The translations under genes and the position numbers were made by a program. From Marivita sp. (GTDB taxonomy: Bacteria; Pseudomonadota; Alphaproteobacteria; Rhodobacterales; Rhodobacteraceae), in contig NZ_JAIPUS010000027.1 of the NCBI RefSeq assembly GCF_020055675.1, positions 1 to 41,309 on the forward strand: DNA of 41,309 nucleotides. Reading direction: 5' to 3'. Positions 7,593 through 16,856 of the stretch are shown piece after piece. The notes under the pieces were generated by a model, which searched no databases, was not told where the DNA came from, and saw only the letters and a program-made list of their open reading frames with translations. Positions within the stretch are counted from its first letter, which is position 1. Each line of letters starts with the position of its first letter.

Positions 7593-9998
7593 TTAACCGC
7601 GCATCAGTGCCGCGTCTGCGTCGTAAAGCGGCGTGGTGATCAACCTGGCATCGCACATCTCGCCCAGGATCTCGATCTGCGCCGGCATCCCGTCCCGGGC
7701 AGTGGCTCGCGGGATCAAGCCAAGCGCGATGGATTTGCCCGCATGGTGCGAATAGCCGCCAGAGGTACAAAAGCCGCGCACGGCCCCATCGATCCAGATC
7801 GGTTCATAGCCGTGCACGTCCGCATCATGGGTGACAACCTCGAACGCGCATAAACGCCGCTCCGGCGGCGCAGCCCGGTCCGCCTCTGCCGCTGCCCGCC
7901 CGATGAAATCCGCGTTTTTCGACCACGCGATGAACCGGTCCATACCGGTTTCGGCGGGTGTGTAATCTGGCGAAAATTCCGACAGCCACGCGCCGAAGAA
8001 CTTGTCCAGCCGCAGGCTCATCATCGCGCGCATACCGAAGGGGCGCAGTCCGTGCGCCTGTCCGGCCTCCCAGAGCGTGTGCCAAAGCTGTCGCTGCGCC
8101 ACCGGCTCGCAGGTGATCTCGTAGCCCAGCCCGCCGGTAAAGCTGACCCGCTGCACAAGGCAGGGCGTCATGCCCAAGGTCATCGGGCGCACGTCCATGA
8201 ACTTGAGGTCTGTCGCGTCGCGTGTCACCGCATCCAGCACCCGGCGCGCGTTCGGCCCGGCGATCTGGAAACCGGTCAACTGGTCCGAGACATTCCGTAC
8301 GGTTACACCGTCCTGTCCGTACTGTTCGAACCAGCGCATGTGATAGGCCTGTGCGCCATAGCTGGCGGTCAACTGGAAATGACTGTCCGACAAGCAGGAG
8401 ATCGTGAAATCCCCGATCAGCCGCCCTTGGTGCGACAGCATCGGCGATAGCGACACCCGTCCGGGTTTCGGCACCCGGCCTGCCATGATCCGGTCAAGCC
8501 AGTCGCGGGCGTTCGGGCCTGTCACTTCGTATTTTCCGAAGTTCTGAATTTCATTGATTCCAACGGCTTGCCGAACGGCCTTCACTTCGCGCGCCGTTGC
8601 GTTCCAGGCGTTCGAGCGGCGGAAACTGGGGGTTTCATGGCGTGGCTCATCCTGCTGGGCGAAGTAATTGACCACCTCCAGCCCGTATTGTGCGCCCCAG
8701 ACGGCCCCCATGCCATCAAAGATGTCATACATCGGGGTCGTGCGATTGGGGCGTGCCGCGGGCAGTTCCTCGTTCGGGTAGCTGACCGAAAATCTTTTCT
8801 GATAGTTTTCAATGACTTTCGGCAGGGTATAGCCCGGACTGATCCAGTCGCCAAAGCGGGCCACGTCCATCGCCGACACGTCGCGTTCGCATTCGCCTCG
8901 GGTCATCCATTGTGCCAGCATCAGCCCGACGCCGCCGCCCTGGCTGAACCCGGCCATGACACCACAGGCGGACCAGTAGTTGCGCAGCCCCGGCACCGGC
9001 CCGACCAGAGGGTTGCCATCGGGGGCAAAGGTGAAGGGGCCGTGGATGACCGACTTGACGCCCGCGCGTTCCAGCACCGGGAAGCGTTTGTAAGCAAATT
9101 CAATGCTTTCTTCGATCTTGTCAAAGTCATCTGGCAAGAGCTCATGGCCAAAATCCCAAGGCGTGCCGTCCACCGCCCAGGGGCGGCAGGGCTGTTCGTA
9201 GAAGCCGATGCACAGCCCGCGCCCTTCCTGCCGGAGATAGGATTCCCCGGCCGGGTCCATCACATGCGGATGCTCGGTCTCGCGCTCGGAAATCTCGGGC
9301 ATCTCGTCCGTGACGATATACTGGTGTTCCATCGGGTGCAGCGGCAGGTAAACCCCTGCCATCGCGGCGACTTCGCGCGCCCAGAGGCCTGCGGCGTTGA
9401 CAACATGTTCGGCATGAACCGTGCCCTTGTTAGTGACGATATTCCATGTGCCATCAGGACGTTGCGTGGTTTCCTTCACCATGACATGGGTCTCGACCGT
9501 GGCGCCGCCGATCTTCGCCGCCTTGGCATAGGCATGGGTTGTGCCCGACGGGTCGAGGTGCCCGTCGAGCGGATCGTACAAAGCCCCGAGAAGACCATCG
9601 GTGTTTGTGATTGGCATGATCTGTGCGATTTCCTCGGGACCGACGATATGCGTGTCGAGCCCCATGTAGCGATGCTTTGCGCGTTCGGCGAGCAGCATGT
9701 CGAACCGGTCGCGGTTGTCGGCCAGCGTGAGGCCGCCCACGTGGTGCAAGCCGCAGGACAGGCCGGTGATCTCTTCCAGCTCCTTGTAGAGCCGGATCGT
9801 GTAACCCTGGAGCGCGGCCATGTTGGTGTCACCGTTGAGCGTGTGAAATCCACCCGCCGCATGCCACGTGGAGCCGCTGGTCAGTTCCGAACGCTCCACC
9901 AGCATCACATCCGACCAGCCCAGCCTGGTCAGATGATAGAGCACTGAAACGCCGACGACACCGCCGCCGATCACGCAAACGCGGGTGGTGGTTTTCAT
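7593..9998 (-). CDS. FAD/GcvT-domain dehydrogenase (dimethylglycine/sarcosine dehydrogenase family)
   Basis: An 801-residue two-domain demethylating enzyme. The N-terminal DAO-type FAD domain starts with VCVIGGGVVG (8-17). SGSTWHAAGG places His46 where relatives covalently bind FAD. The C-terminal part (about 420-800) is the GcvT/aminomethyltransferase-like tetrahydrofolate domain with KYEVTGPNARDWLDRI, FQIAGPNARRVLD and SFTGGLGYEITC. Relatives oxidise N-methyl groups of dimethylglycine or sarcosine, passing formaldehyde equivalents to THF and electrons to ETF. I chose ATG 9998, which is preceded by AGGGAG at 6-7 bases; the frame stays open further upstream only because it runs across the divergent gene. 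It diverges from a paralogue at 10146 and precedes a MocA-like gene. The exact substrate cannot be read. Confidence 0.9.
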   Translation of the reverse strand: MKTTTRVCVIGGGVVGVSVLYHLTRLGWSDVMLVERSELTSGSTWHAAGGFHTLNGDTNMAALQGYTIRLYKELEEITGLSCGLHHVGGLTLADNRDRFDMLLAERAKHRYMGLDTHIVGPEEIAQIMPITNTDGLLGALYDPLDGHLDPSGTTHAYAKAAKIGGATVETHVMVKETTQRPDGTWNIVTNKGTVHAEHVVNAAGLWAREVAAMAGVYLPLHPMEHQYIVTDEMPEISERETEHPHVMDPAGESYLRQEGRGLCIGFYEQPCRPWAVDGTPWDFGHELLPDDFDKIEESIEFAYKRFPVLERAGVKSVIHGPFTFAPDGNPLVGPVPGLRNYWSACGVMAGFSQGGGVGLMLAQWMTRGECERDVSAMDVARFGDWISPGYTLPKVIENYQKRFSVSYPNEELPAARPNRTTPMYDIFDGMGAVWGAQYGLEVVNYFAQQDEPRHETPSFRRSNAWNATAREVKAVRQAVGINEIQNFGKYEVTGPNARDWLDRIMAGRVPKPGRVSLSPMLSHQGRLIGDFTISCLSDSHFQLTASYGAQAYHMRWFEQYGQDGVTVRNVSDQLTGFQIAGPNARRVLDAVTRDATDLKFMDVRPMTLGMTPCLVQRVSFTGGLGYEITCEPVAQRQLWHTLWEAGQAHGLRPFGMRAMMSLRLDKFFGAWLSEFSPDYTPAETGMDRFIAWSKNADFIGRAAAEADRAAPPERRLCAFEVVTHDADVHGYEPIWIDGAVRGFCTSGGYSHHAGKSIALGLIPRATARDGMPAQIEILGEMCDARLITTPLYDADAALMRG

Positions 9999-10145
9999 CC
10001 ATGGCTCCCTTGCTTTGGTATTGGAACCATGTCGCCAAGGCGTTGCGCTTTTCCTGCCCGAAAACGACATCAGGTGTCGGCAGAGGGCAACCTCTTTTCG
10101 TGGGCTGCGCGAAGGGTGGACCAAAGCAGACGGGAGTGTGCCGCG
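9999..10145. promoter_or_regulatory. Shared divergent promoter region of two dehydrogenase genes
   Basis: These 147 bp separate two oppositely directed paralogues and must hold both promoters. Ribosome sites AGGGAG (leftward gene) and GGGAG (rightward gene) are visible at the ends. I see no strong -35/-10 pair and no obvious operator palindrome. Confidence 0.5.
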
Positions 10146-12560
10146 ATGAAAACCCATGCCCAGGCCGTCGTGATCGGAGGCGGCGTGATTGGCTGTTCGA
10201 TCCTGTACCATCTGGCAAAAGCTGGCTGGACCGATGTTGTCCTGCTGGAGCGTGATGAGCTGACAAGCGGCTCCACATGGCACGCCGCCGCCAACATCCA
10301 CGGGCTGCACGACAGCACCAATATCAGCCGCCTCCAGCACTACACGATGTCCCTTTACAAGGAACTGGAGGCGGAGACCGGGCAAAGCTGCGGTGTGTTC
10401 CAGCCAGGGTCTCTCTACCTGGCCCAAACCGAAGAGCGCGAACATCAGTTGCGCCTGCAAGAGGCGAAGGCGCGGCTATACGGGATGAATTTTCAAGAGG
10501 TCTCGCGCGCCGAAGCCGAAAGGCTGCATCCATTGGTGGATTTCGACCGGGTCCGTTGCATCATGTACGAACCCGATGGCGGCAATGTCGATCCGTCCGG
10601 CGTGACAGCCGCCTATGCGACGGGCGCGCGCCAGCGCGGAGCGGAAATCCACCGCTTCACCCCGGTGACCGGCACGGAGCAGCAGCCCGATGACACATGG
10701 ATCGTGCGCACCGCCAAGGGCGACATCCACACGCAATGGGTGATCAACGCCGCCGGTCTTTGGGGGCGCGAAGTGGCGGCCCTGGCCGGGATCAACCTGC
10801 CGCTCCTGCCCACCGAACACCAGTATTTCGTGACCGAAGCGATTGCCGAGATCGAAACGATGGACCGGCGTTTGCCGTCGATCGCAGACCGGGACGGCGA
10901 ATATTACCTGCGCCAGGAGGGCAAGGGTCTGCTGGTGGGCGCCTACGAAAAAGACGTCCGCTTCTGGGCTGAAGACGGCACGCCGCAGGGCTTTGGCCAC
11001 GAGCTTTTCGCGGATGATCTCGAACGGATCGAAGACAATATGATGCGCGCCATCGACCGGGTGCCAGCCTTGGGCAATGCCGGGATCAAGCGGGTCATCA
11101 ACGGCCCGATGATCTGGTCGCCCGATGCCAATGTGCTGATGGGCGTGGTGCCGGAAAAGCCGGGGTATTTCTGTTGCAACGGCATCATCCCCGGCTTTTC
11201 GCAATCGGGCGGCATGGGCCTGATGGTGGCGCAATGGATCACTCGCGGCGAGACGCAATACGACATGTTCGCCTGGGACATGGCCCGGTTCGGTGACTGG
11301 GCGGATGCGGCATTCACCAAGGCGCGGGTTGGCGACCAATATGCGCATCGCTTCAAGATTCACTTTCCGAATGAAGAACGCGCCGCAGGGCGCCCCGCCC
11401 GCACGCGCCCGGCCTACCGCATGCAGCGCGACATCGGGGCGGTGTTCGGACTGAACCATGGCTGGGAACACCCGCTCTATTTCTCGAAAGAGGTGCCCGA
11501 CAGCGCGGGCTTCACCCGTCAGCCATGGTGGGACGTGGTGGGTCAGGAGGCGCGTATCCTGCGGAACAAAGCCGGGATTATCGACATCTCCAACTTCGCC
11601 AGATACCGGGTGAAAGGGCCGGGGGCCGAGGATTGGCTCAACGCGGTCTTTGCCAACCGCATGCCGCGCGACGTGGGGCGTTCCTGCCTCACGCCGCTGA
11701 TCGGCAAACGCGGCGGCATCGCCGGGGATGCCACGGTGACACGGCTGGCAGACGATGAATTCTGGATCATCAGCTCGGGCATGGCGGAACGCTACCAAAG
11801 GCGGTTCTACGACGCGGTGCCGCTGCCCGAAGGGACAAGATTTGACTCGCTGACAGCGCAGTGGTGCGGCTTCAATGTGGCGGGACCGGAAAGCCGAGCG
11901 TTGTTGCAACGCCTGACCAACACCTCGCTGGACACGGTGAACTGGCCTTTCATGCGATCCGGGCAGATCGAGATCGCGGGTCTCCGCGTGATCGCGCTGC
12001 GTGTGTCCTTCACCGGGGATCTGGGGTGGGAGGTACATTGCCGCGCCGAGGACCAGGTTCCGCTTTATGCAGCGCTTCTCGAGGCTGGCCAGGACGTCGG
12101 CGCGGTGCCCGTGGGCAGCCGCGCCTTGATGAGCCTGCGCATGGAAAAGGGCTACGGGTCCTGGGGCCGCGAATACAGCCCGGAATACTGGCCCCAGGAA
12201 TGCGCGCTGGACCGGCTGTGCCGGCGCGACAAGGAGTACCTGAATCGCGATGCGGCGCTTGCCAACATGGACAAGGCCCCGCGCGAGAACCTGGTGCTGC
12301 TCGCCTTGGACGAGACCGATACCGCGCTCTCCAACGCGGATGCGACCGGCGGAGAGCCGATCTTCAAAGCGGGCAAAGGCATCGGCCGGGTCACCTCTGG
12401 CGCTTATGGTTACCATGTCGGCAAATCGCTGGCGCTGGCCTATGTGACCCACGCCGCAGCCGGGGACCAGGTCGAGGTGATGGTGCTGGGCCGGCCACAC
12501 CGGGCGACGATCCTGGCGCGGCCACCCTTTGATCCGGATGGCACAAGATTGCGTGCCTGA
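10146..12560 (+). CDS. FAD/GcvT-domain dehydrogenase, divergent paralogue
   Basis: An 804-residue enzyme with the same architecture as its divergent neighbour: FAD motif VVIGGGVIG (8-16), SGSTWHAAAN with His46 at the same position, and a C-terminal GcvT-like folate domain with ARYRVKGPGAEDWLNAV, GFNVAGPESRALL and SFTGDLGWEVHC. ATG 10146 aligns with the paralogue's start (both begin MKT) and follows GGGAG; upstream in-frame codons would enter the shared promoter. Family members demethylate dimethylglycine, sarcosine or related N-methyl compounds with THF as acceptor. The two proteins differ considerably through the substrate side, so they likely act on different substrates or on consecutive steps. 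No dedicated sarcosine oxidase subunits lie nearby. Confidence 0.9.
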   Translation: MKTHAQAVVIGGGVIGCSILYHLAKAGWTDVVLLERDELTSGSTWHAAANIHGLHDSTNISRLQHYTMSLYKELEAETGQSCGVFQPGSLYLAQTEEREHQLRLQEAKARLYGMNFQEVSRAEAERLHPLVDFDRVRCIMYEPDGGNVDPSGVTAAYATGARQRGAEIHRFTPVTGTEQQPDDTWIVRTAKGDIHTQWVINAAGLWGREVAALAGINLPLLPTEHQYFVTEAIAEIETMDRRLPSIADRDGEYYLRQEGKGLLVGAYEKDVRFWAEDGTPQGFGHELFADDLERIEDNMMRAIDRVPALGNAGIKRVINGPMIWSPDANVLMGVVPEKPGYFCCNGIIPGFSQSGGMGLMVAQWITRGETQYDMFAWDMARFGDWADAAFTKARVGDQYAHRFKIHFPNEERAAGRPARTRPAYRMQRDIGAVFGLNHGWEHPLYFSKEVPDSAGFTRQPWWDVVGQEARILRNKAGIIDISNFARYRVKGPGAEDWLNAVFANRMPRDVGRSCLTPLIGKRGGIAGDATVTRLADDEFWIISSGMAERYQRRFYDAVPLPEGTRFDSLTAQWCGFNVAGPESRALLQRLTNTSLDTVNWPFMRSGQIEIAGLRVIALRVSFTGDLGWEVHCRAEDQVPLYAALLEAGQDVGAVPVGSRALMSLRMEKGYGSWGREYSPEYWPQECALDRLCRRDKEYLNRDAALANMDKAPRENLVLLALDETDTALSNADATGGEPIFKAGKGIGRVTSGAYGYHVGKSLALAYVTHAAAGDQVEVMVLGRPHRATILARPPFDPDGTRLRA

Positions 12561-12677
12561 GCGTCCTTGGGCTTCAAGTCCCTCGGTGGATGTCCATCCC
12601 TAGGCCTTTGGGTCAAGCTCAATGGATGCCAGGCACGCGCGCCGGCGTTTCCGTCAACGCTTCTTGCGCGCGTCCGG

Positions 12678-13994
12678 TTACTCGCGCGAGAGGGGCCGGA
12701 TCTTGAGCGCGGTGATCCGGTTGTTGTCGCGCGACACGACCTCGAAGCGGAAACTGTGGAAAGTAAAGCACTGTCCCGTGGTGGGGATCATCTGCGCCTC
12801 GTGGATGACCAGACCCGCGACCGTGTTTGCCTCGTCATCGGGCAGCGACCAGTCCAGCTTGCGATTGACGTCGCGAATCGTCATCGCGCCGTCGATCCAG
12901 TAATTGCCGTCCTCGTCCGCCTTGACCGGGTGATCGCCGTCCGGATCGAATTCATCCGTGATCTCGCCAACGATTTCCTCGAGGATATCCTCGAGCGTGA
13001 TCAACCCTTGCAAGGCCCCGTATTCATCGACCACGAGCGCAAAATGCGTGCGGCGGCGCAGGAATTGGCGCATCTGGTCGTCGAGCGAGGTGCTTTCGGG
13101 AATGAAATACGGCTTCATCGCCACATCGGCGAACTTGAAGCTTTCCATCGCGTCGACGGGGCGCTCGCCTTCCTGCATGAACTGATACATGGCCCGGAAC
13201 AGGTCCTTGGCGTGGACCACGCCGATGATGTTTTCGGGATCCCCCCGGTATACGGGCAGCCGCGTGTGGTTGGATTCAAGGCATTGCTTCAGGATCGACT
13301 GCGGGTCGCAATCCGCGTCGATCATCTCGATCCCCGAGCGATGCAGCATGACCTCCTCGACGCTGCGATCGCTCAGATCCAGCGCGCCCAGAATGCGGTC
13401 GCGGTCTTCTTTCTCGACCACACCTTCGGAATGGCCCAGATGCAGCGCCCCGGCGATTTCCTCGCGCACGGCAAGGATGTGGCTGTCCGGATCCGTCTGC
13501 ACGCCGAACAGCCCCAGCACACCGCGGACCAGAACCCGCACCGCCGAAACGATCGGCGAGAATACCTTGATCACCAGTGCAATGATCGGCGACACGCGGC
13601 TGGCGGCGGTTTCGGCATTGGTGATGGCATAGGTCTTGGGCAGGACCTCGGCGAAGACCAGCACCAGCACCGTCATCACGAGGGTGGCCAGCGCCACGCC
13701 GGATTCGCCGAACAAACGGGTGAACAGGGCGGTGGCCAGCGATGTCGCAAGGATGTTGACCAGGTTGTTGCCCAGCAACACCGACCCGATCAGGCGTTCG
13801 TTGTCGTCGGTGATCAAAAGCGCGCGGTCGGCCCCTTTCGACCCCTTGTCCGACATCGACCGAAGCTTGCCCCGCGATGCTGCTGTCAGAGCGGTTTCCG
13901 ACCCGCTGAAAAACGCGGAGAGGACCAACAGGCCGATAATGGCAAATGAGGTGATCCAAAGGGCGGCATCGGCAGCAGAAGTTGCAGGTTCCAT
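12678..13994 (-). CDS. HlyC/CorC family transporter (CNNM-CBS-CorC_C)
   Basis: A 438-residue membrane protein. The N-terminal CNNM-type transmembrane domain (about 10-190) contains FFSGSETALTAASRGKL. A CBS pair follows (about 210-335; LPVYRGDPENIIGVVHAKDLF and VVDEYGALQGLITLEDILEEIVGEI). The C-terminal CorC/HlyC domain (about 355-435) includes the DWSLPDDEANTVAGLVI stretch. Related proteins act in magnesium/cobalt homeostasis or efflux; 'hemolysin' in older names is misleading. It is the last gene of a leftward cluster, 55 bases after xerD, and may be co-transcribed with it. The ion cannot be told from sequence alone. Confidence 0.9.
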   Translation of the reverse strand: MEPATSAADAALWITSFAIIGLLVLSAFFSGSETALTAASRGKLRSMSDKGSKGADRALLITDDNERLIGSVLLGNNLVNILATSLATALFTRLFGESGVALATLVMTVLVLVFAEVLPKTYAITNAETAASRVSPIIALVIKVFSPIVSAVRVLVRGVLGLFGVQTDPDSHILAVREEIAGALHLGHSEGVVEKEDRDRILGALDLSDRSVEEVMLHRSGIEMIDADCDPQSILKQCLESNHTRLPVYRGDPENIIGVVHAKDLFRAMYQFMQEGERPVDAMESFKFADVAMKPYFIPESTSLDDQMRQFLRRRTHFALVVDEYGALQGLITLEDILEEIVGEITDEFDPDGDHPVKADEDGNYWIDGAMTIRDVNRKLDWSLPDDEANTVAGLVIHEAQMIPTTGQCFTFHSFRFEVVSRDNNRITALKIRPLSRE

Positions 13995-14049
13995 CGGGTC
14001 CAGCTTGATAAAAGGTGTCAGGGTGTTATGAGGCTTGCCGCTGTCGCGT

Positions 14050-14991
14050 TCAAGACCGCGTCGCGGTGTCCCGTGCCATCGGGTGGTGATCCAGCACCAG
14101 TTCCTTCAGCCGCTCTTCCAGAACATGGGTGTAAATTTCGGTCGTCGACACATCGGCATGGCCCAGGAATGTCTGGATCGCGCGCAGGTCGGCCCCATTG
14201 GCCAGAAGATGCGTGGCAAAGGCGTGGCGCAGCGTGTGCGGCGTTACCTTGGCCGGTGATACGCCACCTTCGACTGCCAGTTCCTTGATCAGGATATAAA
14301 ATGAATGACGTGTCAGATGGCCCGATTTGCCCCGCGACGGGAACAGGTAGGGCGAGGCGGCCTTGCCCTCGGCGCGGGCGCTGTCCTCCATCGCTTCGCG
14401 GGTCGTCAACCAGATGCGCAGCGCGACGCGCGCCGGAGGCGATAGCGGCACCATCCGTTCCTTTCCGCCTTTGCCCCGAATCAGGAGCATCCGCGGATCG
14501 CCTTTGGCTGACGACAGCGGCAGCGACACCAATTCGCTGACCCGCATCCCGGTGGCGTAAAGAAGTTGCATCAGGCAGGTGTTGCGTTCCCTGTCCGCCT
14601 CGGTGCGGCCACGCCGTGTCGCGGCGTCCAGCAGCCTGTCCACTTCCTCGGTCGACAGTGTTTTCGGCAGCCGTTTGTCGCGGCCTGGCCCGTTGATCTG
14701 CACTGCCGGATTGTCGGCCCGGAACCCTTCTTCGAAACAGAAACGATAAAGTTGCTTGATGGCCGACAGGCGGCGCGCACGGGTGGACTTGGCCAGGCCC
14801 TGCACGTCGCAATGAACCAGGTAGGCTTCAACATCGCCGCGATGCGCGCTGGTCAGAGACTGGTTGCGGCCGTCGAGCCAATCGGTGAAATCGGCCAGAT
14901 CGCGGGCATAGGCCAGTTGCGTGTTGTTGGCGGCCCCGCGTTCTGCCGCCTGCGCGTCGAGAAACGCCGCGATCCAGTGACGGTCGCTCAT
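14050..14991 (-). CDS. xerD: Chromosome dimer-resolving tyrosine recombinase XerD
   Basis: A 313-residue recombinase that acts with XerC at dif. The N-terminal SAM-like core-binding domain (1-110) has NNTQLAYARDLADFTDWL. The catalytic domain shows TGMRVSELVSLP (Arg), IRGKGGKERMVPL (Lys), PHTLRHAFATHLL (His-x-x-Arg) and FLGHADVSTTEIYTHV (His, then Tyr nucleophile). Length and motifs are those of housekeeping XerD rather than a mobile integrase, in contrast with the integrase at 560. Its ATG overlaps the stop of the preceding gene by 4 bases (ATGA), so it is coupled to the secreted repeat protein. XerC could be considered instead, but the Rhodobacterales gene context (beside corC and aroK) favours XerD. 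Confidence 0.9.
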   Translation of the reverse strand: MSDRHWIAAFLDAQAAERGAANNTQLAYARDLADFTDWLDGRNQSLTSAHRGDVEAYLVHCDVQGLAKSTRARRLSAIKQLYRFCFEEGFRADNPAVQINGPGRDKRLPKTLSTEEVDRLLDAATRRGRTEADRERNTCLMQLLYATGMRVSELVSLPLSSAKGDPRMLLIRGKGGKERMVPLSPPARVALRIWLTTREAMEDSARAEGKAASPYLFPSRGKSGHLTRHSFYILIKELAVEGGVSPAKVTPHTLRHAFATHLLANGADLRAIQTFLGHADVSTTEIYTHVLEERLKELVLDHHPMARDTATRS

Positions 14992-16574
14992 CTTCTTGCG
15001 CCTTCCATGTCGAGGATCGCCAGTTGCAGCGCGGCACGACGGGCCACGGCTTCAAGCCCGAAGGCCCGGAACGCGCGCAGAGCCTCGGTCAGGCTGAGGT
15101 CATTGCCGGCGGCGCCGCTGGCAAATTGCCCGATCGCGATCAAGAGCGCTTCTCCCAGCCGGTCATCACCGGGCAGATCGGCAAGTTCCCTCGTGGCCTC
15201 GGGCGCTTGGCTCCAGGCTGCCGCCAGCGCAGCGGCATGTGGGACATCCGACGGGACCGTATCCGGGGATTTGCCCAGGGCGATGTCCGACAGGAAATCG
15301 AGCGCGTCGTTGCCGTTGTAAGTGCCAGTGTCGCCGTCGGACAGGGAGTGCGCGACGGCTTCGTAATCCTCGGAAAGCAGCCCCGCGAGTCCCGCGATCC
15401 GTGTGGCGCGGTTGTTTAGGCTGAGGCGTCGCAAGTCTGGTGCAAAAAGGCTCGAAAAGGGGACCAGCAATCCGGCACTGCGCATCCGTGGCCAAACCTT
15501 GACCAATGTTTCGGAGACGGCGTCTGGATCGTTATTGATGAGTGCCCTGTCAAACCGTTGCAGCGCATCGACCCGGTCCCATATGCCGCCAGATGCTGCG
15601 GGTTTTTGGGCGCTGTAGATCCCCAAGAGCTGGTTGCCATCCAGCGCCCCGGCTCGCGCCAGCCTCTCTGCCGCCCGCAATTGCGCGCGCCAACCGGAAT
15701 CGCCGCTCAGATCCACCACCGCGAAGGGACGCGGAAGCCGCGTTGTGGGCAGCGTCTCGCCAATAGTCTCGAACAGGCGGAACTGGAGCGGGGTCGGGCG
15801 GACGGGCGCGCGCAACGGCGACGTGTCCTCGGCGTATTCGGGATCGAGAAACCGCAGCAACAATTCGCTATCCAGCTCGGACAATTGTCCCAGTGCATTA
15901 CCTGTCTGGTAGATCGTCATGGCGCGCGGGTAGTCACCGCTGCGCGTGGCGCACCAGATGCGCGTCGCCAGATCGGTGCTGAGCGCCGGTGTCGCGTCCA
16001 ATGTCCTGCACAGCGCCGCGTCCGACCCGGTGAGCAGCGCAAGATCGAAGGCCTGCTCGAAAAGATCCGGGGTCAAGTCACTGACCCGTTCCACCAAAGC
16101 TTCGGCCGGGGCCACGAGGCCATGATCGTACAGAACCCGCAACCGGGTTTGCAAAAAGGCCGTGTCATCGGCCCCGAACGGCATTTCCGCCTCGGCCAAC
16201 AGCAAGGTGTGCAGAAGCGAATCCAGAGCCGGAACCGACGGCTTTCGGGCGTCCAACGCTTCGATCGCAGCAATCACGTCTGCTTGGTGGCTGCCCTGCC
16301 AGAGCGTCGCGGGAAGGCCCGTCACCGCCGTGGGCAACAATCCCACGCCGCCGGACGTGGGCGCATCCAGTGCTTGTACGTCGACGTCCGGGACAGCCGC
16401 GCTTTGCACCACGGGGGTCTGGTTGGCGTCCGGAAGCATGTGCGGCACGACGTCGATCACCGGCGGCGCGCTGCGTTGGGTCGCCAGCCAGTCAATGGCG
16501 GACAGAGGCGCGTCCTGTGCGGCCACCGGTCCGGCAGCCAGGGCGCATATCAGGGCAAGCGGTTTAATCGGCAT
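14988..16574 (-). CDS. Secreted all-helical repeat protein of unknown function
   Basis: A 528-residue protein with a clear signal peptide (hydrophobic LALICALAAGPVAAQ, cleavage after AQ near residue 20), hence periplasmic. After a Pro/Val-rich low-complexity linker (about 30-85) it is almost entirely helical, with repeated Leu/Ala-rich helix pairs resembling a TPR-like solenoid (for example VLYDHGLVAPAEALVERV and AERLARAGALDGNQLLGIY). No catalytic motif is recognised. It starts 11 bases inside a 49-residue membrane protein gene and its stop overlaps xerD, so the three are coupled. The role could be an envelope scaffold, but this is a guess. I believe it is conserved in Rhodobacterales, from memory only. 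Confidence 0.8.
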   Translation of the reverse strand: MPIKPLALICALAAGPVAAQDAPLSAIDWLATQRSAPPVIDVVPHMLPDANQTPVVQSAAVPDVDVQALDAPTSGGVGLLPTAVTGLPATLWQGSHQADVIAAIEALDARKPSVPALDSLLHTLLLAEAEMPFGADDTAFLQTRLRVLYDHGLVAPAEALVERVSDLTPDLFEQAFDLALLTGSDAALCRTLDATPALSTDLATRIWCATRSGDYPRAMTIYQTGNALGQLSELDSELLLRFLDPEYAEDTSPLRAPVRPTPLQFRLFETIGETLPTTRLPRPFAVVDLSGDSGWRAQLRAAERLARAGALDGNQLLGIYSAQKPAASGGIWDRVDALQRFDRALINNDPDAVSETLVKVWPRMRSAGLLVPFSSLFAPDLRRLSLNNRATRIAGLAGLLSEDYEAVAHSLSDGDTGTYNGNDALDFLSDIALGKSPDTVPSDVPHAAALAAAWSQAPEATRELADLPGDDRLGEALLIAIGQFASGAAGNDLSLTEALRAFRAFGLEAVARRAALQLAILDMEGARR

Positions 16575-16713
16575 CCAACGTCACGGGTTGTCTGACTTTG
16601 GTTTGCGGCGGCGAGAAATCGGCGCCGAAATAGGGCCCGAGATAGGCATAGGCCACCAAAGCCAACGCGCCCAATATCAAAAGATAGATCAGCCATTTCA
16701 AAATGCGCCCCAT
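16564..16713 (-). CDS. Small single-pass membrane protein, 49 residues
   Basis: This short gene was read directly from the sequence. It begins MGRILKWLIYLLILGALALV and continues AYAYLGPYFGADFSPPQTK, ending TLDAD. One hydrophobic segment (about 7-26) with a positively charged N-terminal flank predicts an inner-membrane anchor, with the short Pro-rich tail outside. Its stop lies within the start region of the secreted repeat protein (11-base overlap), which supports real translation and a shared operon. The ATG is the first gene start left of the aroK divergent region. No function is known to me; it may be a partner of the downstream secreted protein. Confidence 0.75.
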   Translation of the reverse strand: MGRILKWLIYLLILGALALVAYAYLGPYFGADFSPPQTKVRQPVTLDAD

Positions 16714-16856
16714 GACAATCCCAGCCCTGCCTCGATTATTTTTCCCAACTTATAACTGGCCTTTTGGACAAGATCACGTCATTCAGCATCCGGTGTTGAA
16801 CTTTAGCGGTACTTGGCCGAGACAAGAAAGCCAAAACCGGGGCTTTGCAGGGGTCG
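16714..16856. promoter_or_regulatory. Divergent promoter region between aroK and the xerD cluster
   Basis: These 143 bp separate the leftward 49-residue gene from rightward aroK and must hold promoters for both. An AT-rich patch (about 16734-16757) probably includes the leftward promoter. No confident -35/-10 pair was found. Confidence 0.45.

Noticed and set aside
9999-10460. N-terminal extension of the leftward dehydrogenase by about 150 residues
   Set aside because: The extension would cross the divergent promoter and the paralogue's coding region; ATG 9998 has a ribosome site and matches the family start.
10476-12500. Long minus-strand frame opposite the rightward dehydrogenase
   Set aside because: Antisense shadow of a gene with complete family motifs; no ribosome site or domain.
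12561-12677. Weak hairpin (GCGTT/AACGC, about 12645-12660) as terminator of the rightward dehydrogenase
   Set aside because: Only a 5-bp stem with a poor T tail; not strong enough to list.
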